A stretch of 64,000 bases of DNA from Streptomyces sp. NRRL B-24484 (lineage in GTDB: Bacteria > Actinomycetota > Actinomycetes > Streptomycetales > Streptomycetaceae). The notes under the pieces were generated by a model that was not told where the DNA came from, did not search any database, and saw nothing but the letters and a program-made list of their open reading frames with translations. Shown here in pieces: positions 1-7,978 of the stretch. Each line of letters starts with the position of its first letter. Within the stretch, counting starts at the first letter, position 1. Made by a program: the position numbers and the translations under genes. Where the stretch lies: NCBI RefSeq assembly GCF_000717715.1, contig NZ_JOAI01000040.1:16868-80867 (forward strand). The letters run 5' to 3'.

Positions 1-155
1 CAGGCACTGCTCCGCTCATCACCACTGTCCGCAAGGCAGACCGCGACCACGTGCCCGTCACCGTCCGCGGCGCCGACCCTGCCGTCCGCCGCACCTTCCA
101 CGACGTCGGCCTCGACCGCCTGGTGACGGTTGCCGAGGATGTCGGCCCTTCGTAA
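1..155 (+). CDS. STAS-domain protein, C-terminal fragment (partial)
   Basis: The gene enters from the left edge in the frame that begins at base 3 and stops with TAA at 153-155, so only about 50 C-terminal residues are visible. The motif DPAVRRTFHDVGLDRL fits the last helix of STAS anti-sigma-factor antagonists, where a similar P-x-V-R-R-x-[LF] helix is usual. Such proteins normally sequester an RsbW-like kinase; an HATPase gene of that type lies at 16363. With the N-terminal half and the phosphorylatable serine out of view, the call rests on the C-terminal pattern alone. Bases 156-319 hold no gene I can support. Confidence 0.5.
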   Translation, partial: GTAPLITTVRKADRDHVPVTVRGADPAVRRTFHDVGLDRLVTVAEDVGPS

Positions 156-319
156 CCGGACCCGGAAGAGACCGGGCCGGCTGGCCCCGAGCACCGCCGC
201 AGTCCGGTCAGCGCCCGCGTACGTCTGTGGGGTCCGGCGTGCGGCCGGGCCGGCGGGAGCCCGCCTGTCCCGCCGACCCCCGGCTATGTCGGTCTCGTCG
301 GTTTCGTCGCGAGGAAGCG

Positions 320-484
320 CTATGTTCCTGCCGGGCGGGGGCGGGCCGTGGTGACGGGGCGGACGTGTATGCGCCGGCTGGCGGCTGCGGCTTCCTCGAG
401 GTGCCGGCGCAGGGCCTGGATGTCCACCGTGGTGGGGCGGAGTCTGGTGCCGTGTTCGTCAACGGGGGTGATCTCGAAGAGCAC
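320..484 (-). CDS. Small hypothetical protein (54 aa)
   Basis: This short minus-strand ORF starts at GTG (484) behind an AGGAGG four bases upstream, which is why I trust it despite its size. It encodes MLFEITPVDEHGTRLRPTT followed by a helical stretch (IQALRRHLEEAAAAS). It has no membrane segment or cysteine motif, and I recognise no family. It lies 98 bp downstream of the SulP gene on the same strand and could be the last gene of that operon. The frame stays open far upstream only because it runs antisense through the GC-rich sulP gene. Confidence 0.5.
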   Translation of the reverse strand: MLFEITPVDEHGTRLRPTTVDIQALRRHLEEAAAASRRIHVRPVTTARPRPAGT

Positions 485-582
485 GGCGCCTCCTGGGGCG
501 GGTTGGACGTGGTGCGGGTTCGGGCGGTCGCTTCCTGTTCTTCCCCGGCCCGGTCTGACGCCGAACCGCGGGCAGGGCGGCA

Positions 583-2286
583 TCAGTGGCCTGCGGTGTC
601 GGCCAGCACTGTCGACAGGTGTCGGCGGGCGTAGGCGATGGCGTCGGGGGTGGCGCCGAAGACGCGGTGCTCGGCGTGGAGCCGGTCGAGGACGCCAAGG
701 GCGTCCAGGGTCTTCAGATGGTCCTCGCGGACGCCGGAGACCAGGACGAGGATGTGGCGGCGCTCCAGCTTCTCGATGGCGTCGCCCAGCACGAGGGCGC
801 CGGTGGCGTCGATCGCGGTGATCCGGGACAGGCGCAGCACGATGGCCTTCACGTCGCCGGTTTCGGCGAGTTCGAGGAGGAAGCGGTGGGCGGCGGCGAA
901 GAACAGGGGGCCGTCGATGCGGTAGGCGACGATGTGTTCGGCGAGCAGGGCCTGTTCTTCGTTGTGGTGGTCGGCGGGTGGCAGGCCGTCGTGCAGGGGC
1001 ACGCGGGTGAGGGCGGCGGAACGGGCGACCTGGCGCAGTGCGAGGGCGCCGGCCACGAGCAGGCCGACGATGACGGCGGTGACCAGGTTGAAGGCGAGGG
1101 TGGCGGCGGCGGTGAGGACGAGGATCGCGGCTTCGCCGCGTCCGGCTCTGGCGAGGGCGCGCAGGGAGGCGACCTCGACCATCCGTACGGCGGTGGCGAT
1201 CAGCACGCCGGCGAGCGCGGCGAGCGGGATGCCCTCGACGAGCGGGGCGGCGGCGAACACCACCACGGCGAGGACGGCGGCGTGGACGAGTGCGGCGAGG
1301 CGGGAGGCGGCGCCGGAGCGGACGTTGACGGCGGTGCGGGCGATCGCGCCGGTGGCGGCGACGCCGCCGAACAGCGGTGCCGCGAGGTTGGCCAGGCCCT
1401 GGCCGAACAGCTCCCGGTCGCTGTCGTGCCGCTCGGAGACGCTCATCGCGTCCGCGGCGGTCGCGGACATCAGCGACTCCAACGCGGCCAGGGCCGCGAC
1501 CGCGAGCGCCGCCGTCGCCAGCTTCGGCACGTCGCCGACGTGAAGGAACCCGAGCGAGGGGGCCGGCAGGCCGGAGGGCAGGTGCCCGATCGTCGCCACG
1601 TCCAGACCGGTGCCGGAAGCGAGGAGCGTCGCGCCGATGACGGCGAGCAGCGAGAACGGGATGCCGGGCCGCAGCCGGGCGCCGAGCAGCATCACCGCCG
1701 CCACGCCCGCGGCGAGGGCGAGTGAGGCGAGGTGGGGGTCGCGGACGAAGTCGACGAGGGCGTCCCACGCGGCGACGGCGGTGTTCTCCGCGCCGGAGGG
1801 TTTCACGCCGAGTGCGGCCGGGACCTGTTGGAGGCCGATGACGGCGGCGATGCCGAGGGTGAAGCCCTCCACCACCGGCGCCGGGACGAAGGCCATGAAG
1901 CGTCCGGCGCCGCCGAGCGCAGTGGCGACGAGCAGCAGGCCGGCGAGCAGGCCGACCGTCAGCACGCCGTCGGTGCCGTAGCGGTGGACGATCGGCACCA
2001 GGACCACGGTCATCGCGCCGGTCGGCCCGCTGACCTGGAGGTTGGAGCCGCCGAACACGGCGGCCAGGGCGCCGGCGACCACCGCGGTCGCCAGGCCCGC
2101 CTCGGCGCCGGCGCCGGAGGCAACGCCGAAGCCGAGCGCGAGCGGCAGTGCGACGATCGCGACCGTCAGCCCGGCGAGCAGGTCCTTGCGCGGCGAGCGC
2201 CGCATCGTCGCCCAGGTGGCATGGTCGGGCAGAACGGCGCGCAGCCGCGTTGCGAGGCGGCGCGCCACTGTGACCGTGCCGCTCAT
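583..2286 (-). CDS. SulP-family anion transporter with C-terminal STAS domain
   Basis: This 567-aa inner-membrane transporter belongs to the SulP/SLC26 family, which moves sulfate, bicarbonate, chloride or dicarboxylates. The N-terminal signature (RSPRKDLLAGLTVAIVALP, about residue 30) is followed by alternating hydrophobic segments to about residue 430. A cytoplasmic STAS domain occupies about 450-555 (IDGPLFFAAAHRF, AIDATGALVLGDAIEKL). Length is typical of the family. It is the last gene of a coupled set: its ATG overlaps the stop of the arsR at 2283. Bicarbonate uptake is an attractive substrate guess because a beta-carbonic anhydrase lies at 9843, but that is inference. A truncated paralogue is at 16043. 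Confidence 0.9.
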   Translation of the reverse strand: MSGTVTVARRLATRLRAVLPDHATWATMRRSPRKDLLAGLTVAIVALPLALGFGVASGAGAEAGLATAVVAGALAAVFGGSNLQVSGPTGAMTVVLVPIVHRYGTDGVLTVGLLAGLLLVATALGGAGRFMAFVPAPVVEGFTLGIAAVIGLQQVPAALGVKPSGAENTAVAAWDALVDFVRDPHLASLALAAGVAAVMLLGARLRPGIPFSLLAVIGATLLASGTGLDVATIGHLPSGLPAPSLGFLHVGDVPKLATAALAVAALAALESLMSATAADAMSVSERHDSDRELFGQGLANLAAPLFGGVAATGAIARTAVNVRSGAASRLAALVHAAVLAVVVFAAAPLVEGIPLAALAGVLIATAVRMVEVASLRALARAGRGEAAILVLTAAATLAFNLVTAVIVGLLVAGALALRQVARSAALTRVPLHDGLPPADHHNEEQALLAEHIVAYRIDGPLFFAAAHRFLLELAETGDVKAIVLRLSRITAIDATGALVLGDAIEKLERRHILVLVSGVREDHLKTLDALGVLDRLHAEHRVFGATPDAIAYARRHLSTVLADTAGH

Positions 2287-2630
2287 GCCTCGGCCGCCGG
2301 CCGCTTCGGTCCGCCGAGTTCGGCGAGCAGGTCGGACTGATCGGTGATCATCGCGCCGAGGATGCGGCGCGCGGCCTGCAGCAGCTCCGCCACATCGGGC
2401 GTGCTCAGCGCATAGACGACGGTGTTGCCCTCGCGGGTGGCCGACACCAGCTGGGTGCGGCGCAGCACGGCCAGCTGCTGGGACAGGTTGGAGGGCTCGA
2501 TCTCGATCTCGGTGAGCAGCTCGCGCACCGGCCGCGGCCCGTCCTGCAGCAGTTCCAGCACCCGGATGCGCACCGGATGGCCCAGCGTGCGGAAGAACTC
2601 CGCCTTCGCCTGATACAGCGGAATCGCCAT
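2283..2630 (-). CDS. ArsR-family winged-helix repressor (115 aa)
   Basis: This is a compact winged-helix DNA-binding protein of the ArsR/SmtB family. The N-terminal IPLYQAKAEFFRTLGHPVR and the recognition helix around NLSQQLAVLRRTQLV are characteristic. It lacks the ELCVC cysteine box of metal-sensing members, so its ligand, if any, is not arsenic- or cadmium-type. Start at ATG 2630 was chosen because it overlaps the stop of the small gene upstream (ATGA), although the frame is open further. It sits between that gene and sulP and probably represses the operon through the palindrome at 2898. Its closest relative in the window is the ArsR at 15708. Confidence 0.88.
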   Translation of the reverse strand: MAIPLYQAKAEFFRTLGHPVRIRVLELLQDGPRPVRELLTEIEIEPSNLSQQLAVLRRTQLVSATREGNTVVYALSTPDVAELLQAARRILGAMITDQSDLLAELGGPKRPAAEA

Positions 2631-2821
2631 CAGTCCTGCTCCTCCTCGTCCGCCGCGCGGTCCAGCACGACGCCGTGGTGGGCCGCGATCCGCAGCAGTT
2701 GCGTGATCCGCCCCGCGTACGCCTGCGCCTGTTCCTCGTCGCCGGCCTCGCGTGCCCGGACCCGCAGCCGGCGGGCCTCGGCCAGCTGCTCGTGCAGTTC
2801 CGCGTCGAACCCGCCGCTCAT
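2630..2821 (-). CDS. Small helical protein heading the arsR-sulP operon (63 aa)
   Basis: This 63-aa charged, probably coiled-coil protein contains ELHEQLAEARRLRVRAREAG and QAYAGRITQLLRIAAHHGV. It starts at ATG 2821 and its stop overlaps the ATG of the ArsR gene. A homologue (QAYAGRVTALLRIADRHGI) occupies the same position ahead of the ArsR at 15708, so the two-gene unit is conserved and was duplicated as a block. I do not know the family; a role as accessory or modulator of the ArsR protein is only inferred from conserved linkage. Confidence 0.75.
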   Translation of the reverse strand: MSGGFDAELHEQLAEARRLRVRAREAGDEEQAQAYAGRITQLLRIAAHHGVVLDRAADEEEQD

Positions 2822-2897
2822 CGCCGCCGTCCTTCCACCGCAGGTCGTGCCGCCGCACGCACGGCCTCCCAGTACAAGGATGCAGCATCTATGAACA

Positions 2898-2911
2898 TGA
2901 AGAATTCTTCA
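2898..2911. promoter_or_regulatory. Palindromic operator TGAAGAATTCTTCA
   Basis: A perfect 14-bp palindrome in an AT-rich stretch 77 bp upstream of the small gene-arsR-sulP operon. The same site with one mismatch (TGAAAAATTCTTCA) lies at the matching distance upstream of the duplicate operon at 15427. Position, symmetry and conservation suggest it is the ArsR operator. Confidence 0.65.
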
Positions 2912-3154
2912 AATTGCTACTATCGCAAGCCATGCCGGCAGAGTGAGAGTGGGAGGGGCTGCGTGATCGCGATCGGGCAGTCGGCCGCCAGTGGCCCGTG
3001 TTCGGCACGTCGATCCGGCGGCCGACGCCGCTGGGATGTGCTCAGGTCTCCGGCTGCTCCTGCCGTTCCCCGCCTCGATCGCTCGAGGCGCCCATTGAAC
3101 ACACCCTCGGCTCCTGGGGCCGCCACGGAGGCGTGCCGGCATGAGCCTCGGGGG

Positions 3155-3523
3155 TCAGGTGCTGGAAGCGGGGCGGAGGTCGCCGAGGATTTCGGCGCGG
3201 TCGGTGATGACGTCGGTGAGGATGGAGCGGGCGACGGCGAGGAGCTGGGCGACCTCGGGGCTGGTGATCCGGTAGATCACGGTGGCGCCGTCGCGGCGGG
3301 AGGTGACGACCCCGGTGCGGCGGAGCACGGCGAGCTGCTGGGAGAGGTTGGAGGCCTCGACGCCGACGTCGGCGAGGAGTTCCGCGACGGTGTGCTCGCG
3401 TTGGCTGAGGAGCTCGAGCACGCGGATGCGCACCGGGTGGCCGAGAGTTTTGAAGAACTCCGCCTTCACTTGGTAGAGCGGCACGGCGGTGACGGAGGGT
3501 TGCCGCGAGATGTCGGCAGGCAT
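3155..3523 (-). CDS. ArsR-family winged-helix repressor (122 aa)
   Basis: This is a second ArsR-type repressor, with the core AVPLYQVKAEFFKTLGHPVR, ASNLSQQLAVLRRTG and a C-terminal dimerisation helix (AQLLAVARSILTDVITDRA). No cysteine metal box is present. ATG 3523 starts the conserved block, although the frame is open upstream. Its closest relative in the window is the ArsR at 14929, with which it also shares a promoter element (3563-3574). It is transcribed away from the yjdM/phnA-like gene; a likely own target is its own promoter. Confidence 0.88.
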   Translation of the reverse strand: MPADISRQPSVTAVPLYQVKAEFFKTLGHPVRIRVLELLSQREHTVAELLADVGVEASNLSQQLAVLRRTGVVTSRRDGATVIYRITSPEVAQLLAVARSILTDVITDRAEILGDLRPASST

Positions 3524-3562
3524 GGGGTCACCGTCCGTGTCGGGGCCAGGGGGCGTCGGATT

Positions 3563-3574
3563 CGACTCTAGCAA
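3563..3574 (-). promoter_or_regulatory. Promoter/operator element shared with the 14929 arsR
   Basis: On the minus strand this reads TTGCTAGAGTCG, about 40 bp upstream of the ATG at 3523. The identical 12-mer lies about 54 bp upstream of the paralogous arsR at 14929. TAGAGT fits a -10 hexamer (TANNNT), so this is probably the autoregulated promoter of both genes. A further imperfect dyad (TTGCAAAGATTCTCAA, 3636-3651) lies between this gene and the plus-strand gene at 3779. Confidence 0.5.
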
Positions 3575-3778
3575 TGCAGGCGGGATCGCCCCCGGCGCCG
3601 GATCGGGCGGCGACCGCGGCGCCGAGGCGTGAGACTTGCAAAGATTCTCAACTGATAAAGTTGTGGTTCCGGTGGTTTCCTGGTGGTGCCGCTGGAGCGG
3701 GCCCGCAGCGCTATAGGGGGTGCAGCGGGCCCGCACCCTTTTCTCCGGGATATGCGACAGACAGGGAAGACCGGGTTC

Positions 3779-4129
3779 ATGAGTGAGAATCTGCCCCCGT
3801 GTCCGAAGTGCTCGAGTGAGTACACCTACGCCCTGGACGCACTGGTGGTGTGCCCCGAGTGCGGACACGAGTGGGCTGCCGGCGACGGCGGCGCGGAAGC
3901 CGCCGGCGAGCGGGTGGTCAGGGACGCGGTCGGCAACGTGCTGAGCGACGGCGACACGGTGACCGTCGTCAAGGCGCTCAAGGTCAAGGGCAGCGCCTCG
4001 GGCATCAAGGCTGGGACCAAGGTCCGCAACATCCGCCTGGTCGACGGCGTGGACGGCCACGACATCGACTGCCGGATCGACGGCTTCGGCGCCATGCAGC
4101 TCAAGTCGAGCGTGGTCAAGAAGGCCTGA
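3779..4129 (+). CDS. YjdM/PhnA-family zinc-ribbon protein
   Basis: This 116-aa protein matches the PhnA/YjdM family over its full length. An N-terminal zinc ribbon (CPKCSSEYTYALDALVVCPECGHEW, split here as CPKC and CPEC) is followed by the conserved C-terminal SH3-like domain with GNVLSDGDTVTVVKALKVKG and GTKVRNIRLVDG. Despite the old name, this family is not a phosphonoacetate hydrolase in most bacteria; its role is unclear. The ATG at 3779 begins the conserved MSENLPPCPKC block. It stands alone between two minus-strand units. Confidence 0.9.
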   Translation: MSENLPPCPKCSSEYTYALDALVVCPECGHEWAAGDGGAEAAGERVVRDAVGNVLSDGDTVTVVKALKVKGSASGIKAGTKVRNIRLVDGVDGHDIDCRIDGFGAMQLKSSVVKKA

Positions 4130-4383
4130 CCGCCTGGATGCACTCCCGCAGTTGGGTCCGCTTCGTTCCCTTGCGGCGCCCGAGGCCAGGTGCGTGAACT
4201 GGTGCACCTGCCCCGGGATTCGCGTCGACGCTGTGATGTCGGTACCGGCCCCATGCTTGCGAGCCACCGCGGACACTGACCGCCTCCCGGCAACACCACG
4301 GGCGGTACGCCTATGCAGATCCCGGGCCGCGCTCTGCATGTTCCTGGCCCTGGGGCCGGAAGCGCAGGGCGTGGCCGGCCCGG

Positions 4384-4788
4384 TCAGATGTGGCCGTGGT
4401 GCTTGAGGACGCGCCTGGTCTGGGCGAACAGCATGCCGACGTTGACGGTCTTGCGGCAGACGACGACGGCGACCACGTCCTCCTCGCCCTCCACCCGCAG
4501 GAAGAGGTGGGTGAGGTTGTCGCTGTTGACGAGGATCTCCTGGAAGTAGTGCCGGTCGGAGACCACGCCGCGGCGTTCCTTGAAGATGCCTTCGATCATG
4601 GCCACGTTGCGGCCCTGGAACAGGTCGAGGGTGGCGGCGGCGAGCAGGTCAAGCACCTCGGACGGGTGCGAGTCCATGGTTTCGACGGCCAGCAGCATGC
4701 CGGTGGACATGTCGATGACGCCCGAGGCCACGCACTCGGGTACGTCCGCGCGGAGGGTCTTGACGAGTCCCGACACCCGGTCGGACAT
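4384..4788 (-). CDS. Roadblock/LC7-like protein (134 aa)
   Basis: This small alpha/beta protein resembles Roadblock/LC7 (MglB-like) regulators of small GTPases. It has ASGVIDMSTGMLLAVETMDS near the N terminus and a final helix (RKTVNVGMLFAQTRRVLKHH). ATG 4788 is preceded by AGGGAACC; an in-frame ATG about ten codons upstream is less well supported. It forms an operon-like group with the LC7-like gene at 4872 and the DUF4388-like gene at 5373. In Streptomyces such proteins usually sit in conservons beside a GTPase; no GTPase is seen here. Confidence 0.65.
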   Translation of the reverse strand: MSDRVSGLVKTLRADVPECVASGVIDMSTGMLLAVETMDSHPSEVLDLLAAATLDLFQGRNVAMIEGIFKERRGVVSDRHYFQEILVNSDNLTHLFLRVEGEEDVVAVVVCRKTVNVGMLFAQTRRVLKHHGHI

Positions 4789-4871
4789 GCTGGTTCCCTG
4801 CGTGTTCACTGCGCTCCTCATCTGGGCCCCGGAACAGGTTCCGTCCGGGCCGGTGGTTGTGTTCGGGATGT

Positions 4872-5282
4872 TCAGTGGTGTGCGGCGGGCGTGCGCGGGG
4901 CGGTCAGCAGGTCGTCGATCCGCCGGACGGCCTGCTCGCACTCGCCGTCCAGCCGGGCCGGATCCATGTCCGCGCTACCCAGCAGGGTCAGCACGCCCAT
5001 GTCGCCGACCGGGCGCACCACGAGGTAGCCGTCGCCGTAACGCGCTGCGCTCCAGCGCAGGCGGTCCCTGCCGGTCGCCGCTCCGGCGCGGCGGGCCAGA
5101 CCCAGTACGGCCGCGGCCAGGGCAGCCAGGCACTCCCCGTCAGCCCTGTCTTCGGTGTCTGCGGCGACGAGCAGGCCGTCCACCGCCGAGACCACGACCC
5201 CGGTGACACCGGTGGCGTTGCCGCGCAGTGCCCCCATCTCCGCGATCAGATCACCGCTCGTGTCGGTCACAACTCTCCCCAT
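4872..5282 (-). CDS. Roadblock/LC7-domain protein (136 aa)
   Basis: This is a clear Roadblock/LC7 fold protein: GVTGVVVSAVDGLLVAADT, the central helix ECLAALAAAVLGLARRAG and the strand DGYLVVRPVGDMGVLTLLG follow the family order. Such proteins act as homodimers that bind or regulate Ras-like GTPases. It lies 83 bp upstream of the second LC7-like gene on the same strand and 90 bp downstream of the DUF4388-like gene, suggesting one transcript. The partner GTPase may be elsewhere in the genome. Confidence 0.8.
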   Translation of the reverse strand: MGRVVTDTSGDLIAEMGALRGNATGVTGVVVSAVDGLLVAADTEDRADGECLAALAAAVLGLARRAGAATGRDRLRWSAARYGDGYLVVRPVGDMGVLTLLGSADMDPARLDGECEQAVRRIDDLLTAPRTPAAHH

Positions 5283-5372
5283 CGATCGAGAATGCTCACG
5301 CCGCCGCTCCTCGGCGGCGCCGCGGGGCCGCGGCAGGGGCGGCCCGACTGGAAATGGATGCCGGCCGTGGTG

Positions 5373-6245
5373 TCACGGCGACCGGTCGGCCGGCCGCGCG
5401 TGGCGGGCGGAGACGGGCCTCAGCGGGAGCACGTCGTTGATCCCGCTGGCACCGCGGCGGCGCAGCGGCAGATGGCCCAGCGTTCTGGCCGGGGGCGGCT
5501 GCCGGTCCACCACGGTGCCGCCATGCGGGTCCGGCACCGGACCGGGTTCCGCCGCCTCGACCAGCCCCTCGCCGGCCATGCGCGACAGTTCGGTGGTCAC
5601 GGCGAACAGGCTCCGCCCGAGCAGGAGGGCGATGTCGTGTGCGCTGCGGTGACCGTCGACGTGCTGCAGGATGTCGCGCCTGGCGTCGGACAGTTCGGGG
5701 GCACGGGCAGCGGGTGCGGCCCGTACCCGGTCGGTGAACGGCGACAGTGCGGTGCGCATGCAGGCGAGAGCAGCCAGGCGCCGCTCGGTCTCCTGCAGCA
5801 GCCAGTTGGGGTCGATGCCCTGCGGGGCGGCCAGCAGGGGAGGCGGGCCGTCGGCTGGGGCGCTGCCCTCGATCCGGCCCGCGGCCATGGCGAAAGCAGC
5901 GTCTGCCGCGGACATCATGCACACGACCTGGAGCTCCTGCGGACCCACCAGGGAACGGGAGAGCAGGGCCGCACCGAGCCGGCCCCCGGCAGCCTCGTAC
6001 TGCAGTGCCGACAGGTTACTCTCGCTCACTCGGCCGGAGGCCAGCAGCATCCGGACGGCATCCGGCGCCCCCGGCGACACCACCGCCACGATCGCCCCGC
6101 CGGACAGATGAACGACCCCACCCGGATCACCCGCCACCACCAGCGCACAGGGCCGGGATACCCCAGACGCCGACGCCAAGACCCCGGCGAACCTGCCCAC
6201 CCCGCCGGGCTGCGCGACCGCAGGCAGCCGAAAACCTCCCGTCAC
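5373..6245 (-). CDS. DUF4388 (PATAN-like) signalling protein (290 aa)
   Basis: The N-terminal 110 residues (FAGVLASASGVSRPCALVV, HLSGGAIVAVVSPGAPDAV, RMLLASGRVSESNL) fit the DUF4388/PATAN domain used in bacterial signalling networks. The middle is helical and the C terminus has a winged-helix-like stretch (DILQHVDGHRSAHDIALLLGRS). The open frame extends to 6371, but GTG 6245 has GGAGG eight bases upstream and gives a sensible N terminus (VTGGFRLPAV). It heads the operon with two Roadblock proteins, an association known from GTPase-control modules. Confidence 0.65.
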   Translation of the reverse strand: MTGGFRLPAVAQPGGVGRFAGVLASASGVSRPCALVVAGDPGGVVHLSGGAIVAVVSPGAPDAVRMLLASGRVSESNLSALQYEAAGGRLGAALLSRSLVGPQELQVVCMMSAADAAFAMAAGRIEGSAPADGPPPLLAAPQGIDPNWLLQETERRLAALACMRTALSPFTDRVRAAPAARAPELSDARRDILQHVDGHRSAHDIALLLGRSLFAVTTELSRMAGEGLVEAAEPGPVPDPHGGTVVDRQPPPARTLGHLPLRRRGASGINDVLPLRPVSARHARPADRSP

Positions 6246-7006
6246 CCGCACACCCTCCCCCACCGCGATCCATTCGAAATCAACCTCGTCTGATGCCCCG
6301 AGACCGCACCAGAAGCCGAACGCATGCCCGAAAATCCGAGGCCAGCAAATTGCGAATCTATGCAATCGCAAAATTGTGCAACAGTCAAACTAGTCGCATT
6401 AGAAGAAGATATTTGCATATCTTTTCACGATCGGAGTGGAGTTGGCCCCATTTCGTCCCCGCGGATGCCTTCGAGGGTGCAGAGGCGCTGCCTGTTCGAC
6501 GACGGCGCCTCTCGCATCCGCCTCTGCGCCGATCGGTGAGCGACGCAGAGGCGGACGCGGGCCGGGCGCCGGGCAGTGCAGACCTCAGCAGCACCGAGGC
6601 GCCGCAGAACTGAAGGAATTGCGCACCAGAACGGTCACCTGTCCGCCGAAATCAGTTCAGTATTGCCCGGAACATTGCCGCCGGATGGCATTCGAGAGCG
6701 AAAGCAGGAGCACTTCCGATGAATTCGTGGTGAGCGCAGCTGCCGCAGGCGCGTGCTGGCGGCGACAACCTGCCCCGAGCCCGCGGGATGGGTCCGCTGC
6801 AGTGCGGCTGCCAGGTCGAGTGCCGCCGGCACACCCGAAGAACGGGGGCGGCCCCGCTGCGCTCGGGTTCGCAGCGGGGCCCCGGTCTCAGGTTGCGTGC
6901 ATCCGCTGTCCGTTGCACGCGAGGCAGCGCCGGTCGGGGGCGGCAGCAGGCGGTGCTTCACCCGCTGCGCCTACGGTCCGCGGCCACGTGGATGCAGTAG
7001 TTCCGG
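6246..7006. promoter_or_regulatory. 760-bp intergenic region with AT-rich dyads
   Basis: I see no gene here. The part next to the DUF4388-like gene (6340-6425) is strikingly AT-rich for this DNA. It contains TTGCGA/TCGCAA arms (6350-6355 and 6366-6371) and TTGTGCAA (6374-6381), resembling the dyads at 9779 and 14267. It probably holds the promoter of the 5373-6245 operon. The segment 6430-7006 shows nothing I can name. Confidence 0.35.
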
Positions 7007-7699
7007 TCAGTCGGGGAGCATGCCCATCTGGCGCATCATGGCGACGGCGTCCCAGCTCCACCAGCCTTCCTTGGCCATGCCGTCCTCGAACCGCCAGATC
7101 GTCATCCCGGCGGCCTCGATCATCTTGTTGCTGGCCGGCATGCCCATGTACTCGCCGATGTGGGTGCCGCGCCACATCCAGCGGGTGACGACCTGGTCCC
7201 CCTCGGCGATCTGGCTCTGGATGTCGAAGGTGAAGTCGAACGCGCGGCGGTAGCCCTCGATCATCTTCTTCACCGCCGCCGGGCCGACCGTGTCGGCGTC
7301 CATGGACGGGTCGTGGTCCCGGTAGTCCGGGGCGACGAGTTCGTCGATGGCGGTCATGTCGCCGGCCGCGGGTTCCATCAGCAGTCGGCGGGCCGCGTCC
7401 TTGAGGAGCTGCTCGTCGCGGACCAGGTCGAGGTTGGTGAAGGTGGGCGGCTCCTGGCACAGGGCCACCATCTCCCGGAAGATCCGGTCGGTCTCCGGCA
7501 GGCCGGAGTTGCGCATCGCGGCCTCGTACGAGGGGAACTCGACGATCTCCACGATGTGCCGGCCGTCCTCGCGGTCGGATCCGACCATGGTGTGAGTGGC
7601 GGTGCGCTTGCCCTGGGTCTGCTCGATCCAGGTGTCCATCAGCTGGTTGAGCTCGTCCGGCCGCTCCGTGCGGCACTCGACGATCTGCACGAACGTCAT
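7007..7699 (-). CDS. SnoaL-like/ester-cyclase family protein with N-terminal ABM-like domain
   Basis: This 230-aa protein has two ferredoxin-like/NTF2-like parts. The first 90 residues (TFVQIVECRTERPDELNQL, HIVEIVEFPSYEAAMRNSG) look like an antibiotic-biosynthesis-monooxygenase-type dimeric alpha+beta domain. The rest (YRDHDPSMDADTVGPAAVKK, TRWMWRGTHIGEYMGMPAS) matches SnoaL-like polyketide cyclase/ester-cyclase proteins. ATG 7699 has GGGAGG six bases upstream. No polyketide genes are nearby, so a catalytic role is unproven. It is the last of four minus-strand genes and is separated by 279 bp from the one upstream. Confidence 0.75.
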   Translation of the reverse strand: MTFVQIVECRTERPDELNQLMDTWIEQTQGKRTATHTMVGSDREDGRHIVEIVEFPSYEAAMRNSGLPETDRIFREMVALCQEPPTFTNLDLVRDEQLLKDAARRLLMEPAAGDMTAIDELVAPDYRDHDPSMDADTVGPAAVKKMIEGYRRAFDFTFDIQSQIAEGDQVVTRWMWRGTHIGEYMGMPASNKMIEAAGMTIWRFEDGMAKEGWWSWDAVAMMRQMGMLPD

Positions 7700-7978
7700 C
7701 GTGACCTCCCGGTCCACGCCACCGGCGGGCTTCACCCACCGGGTGTGCTGGCTCCACTGTGCCCCGGGCAGCAGCGGGCCGCCCTTCGATACGGAGGGTG
7801 ATGCCGGAGCCGGTTCCGCCGTCGGCCCGGGAGCCCGGTGGCCGGCGCACCGGCCATTCCCGTCGGACGGCCGGAGGGCTCTGTCCGGCAGGCAGCGGAC
7901 CGGTGCGTGCCCCTGCCGCGTGACTTCCGGGGTCGGCGGCGGGGTGCGGGTGGTCCCCTTCGGCCGGGCCACGCCGCG

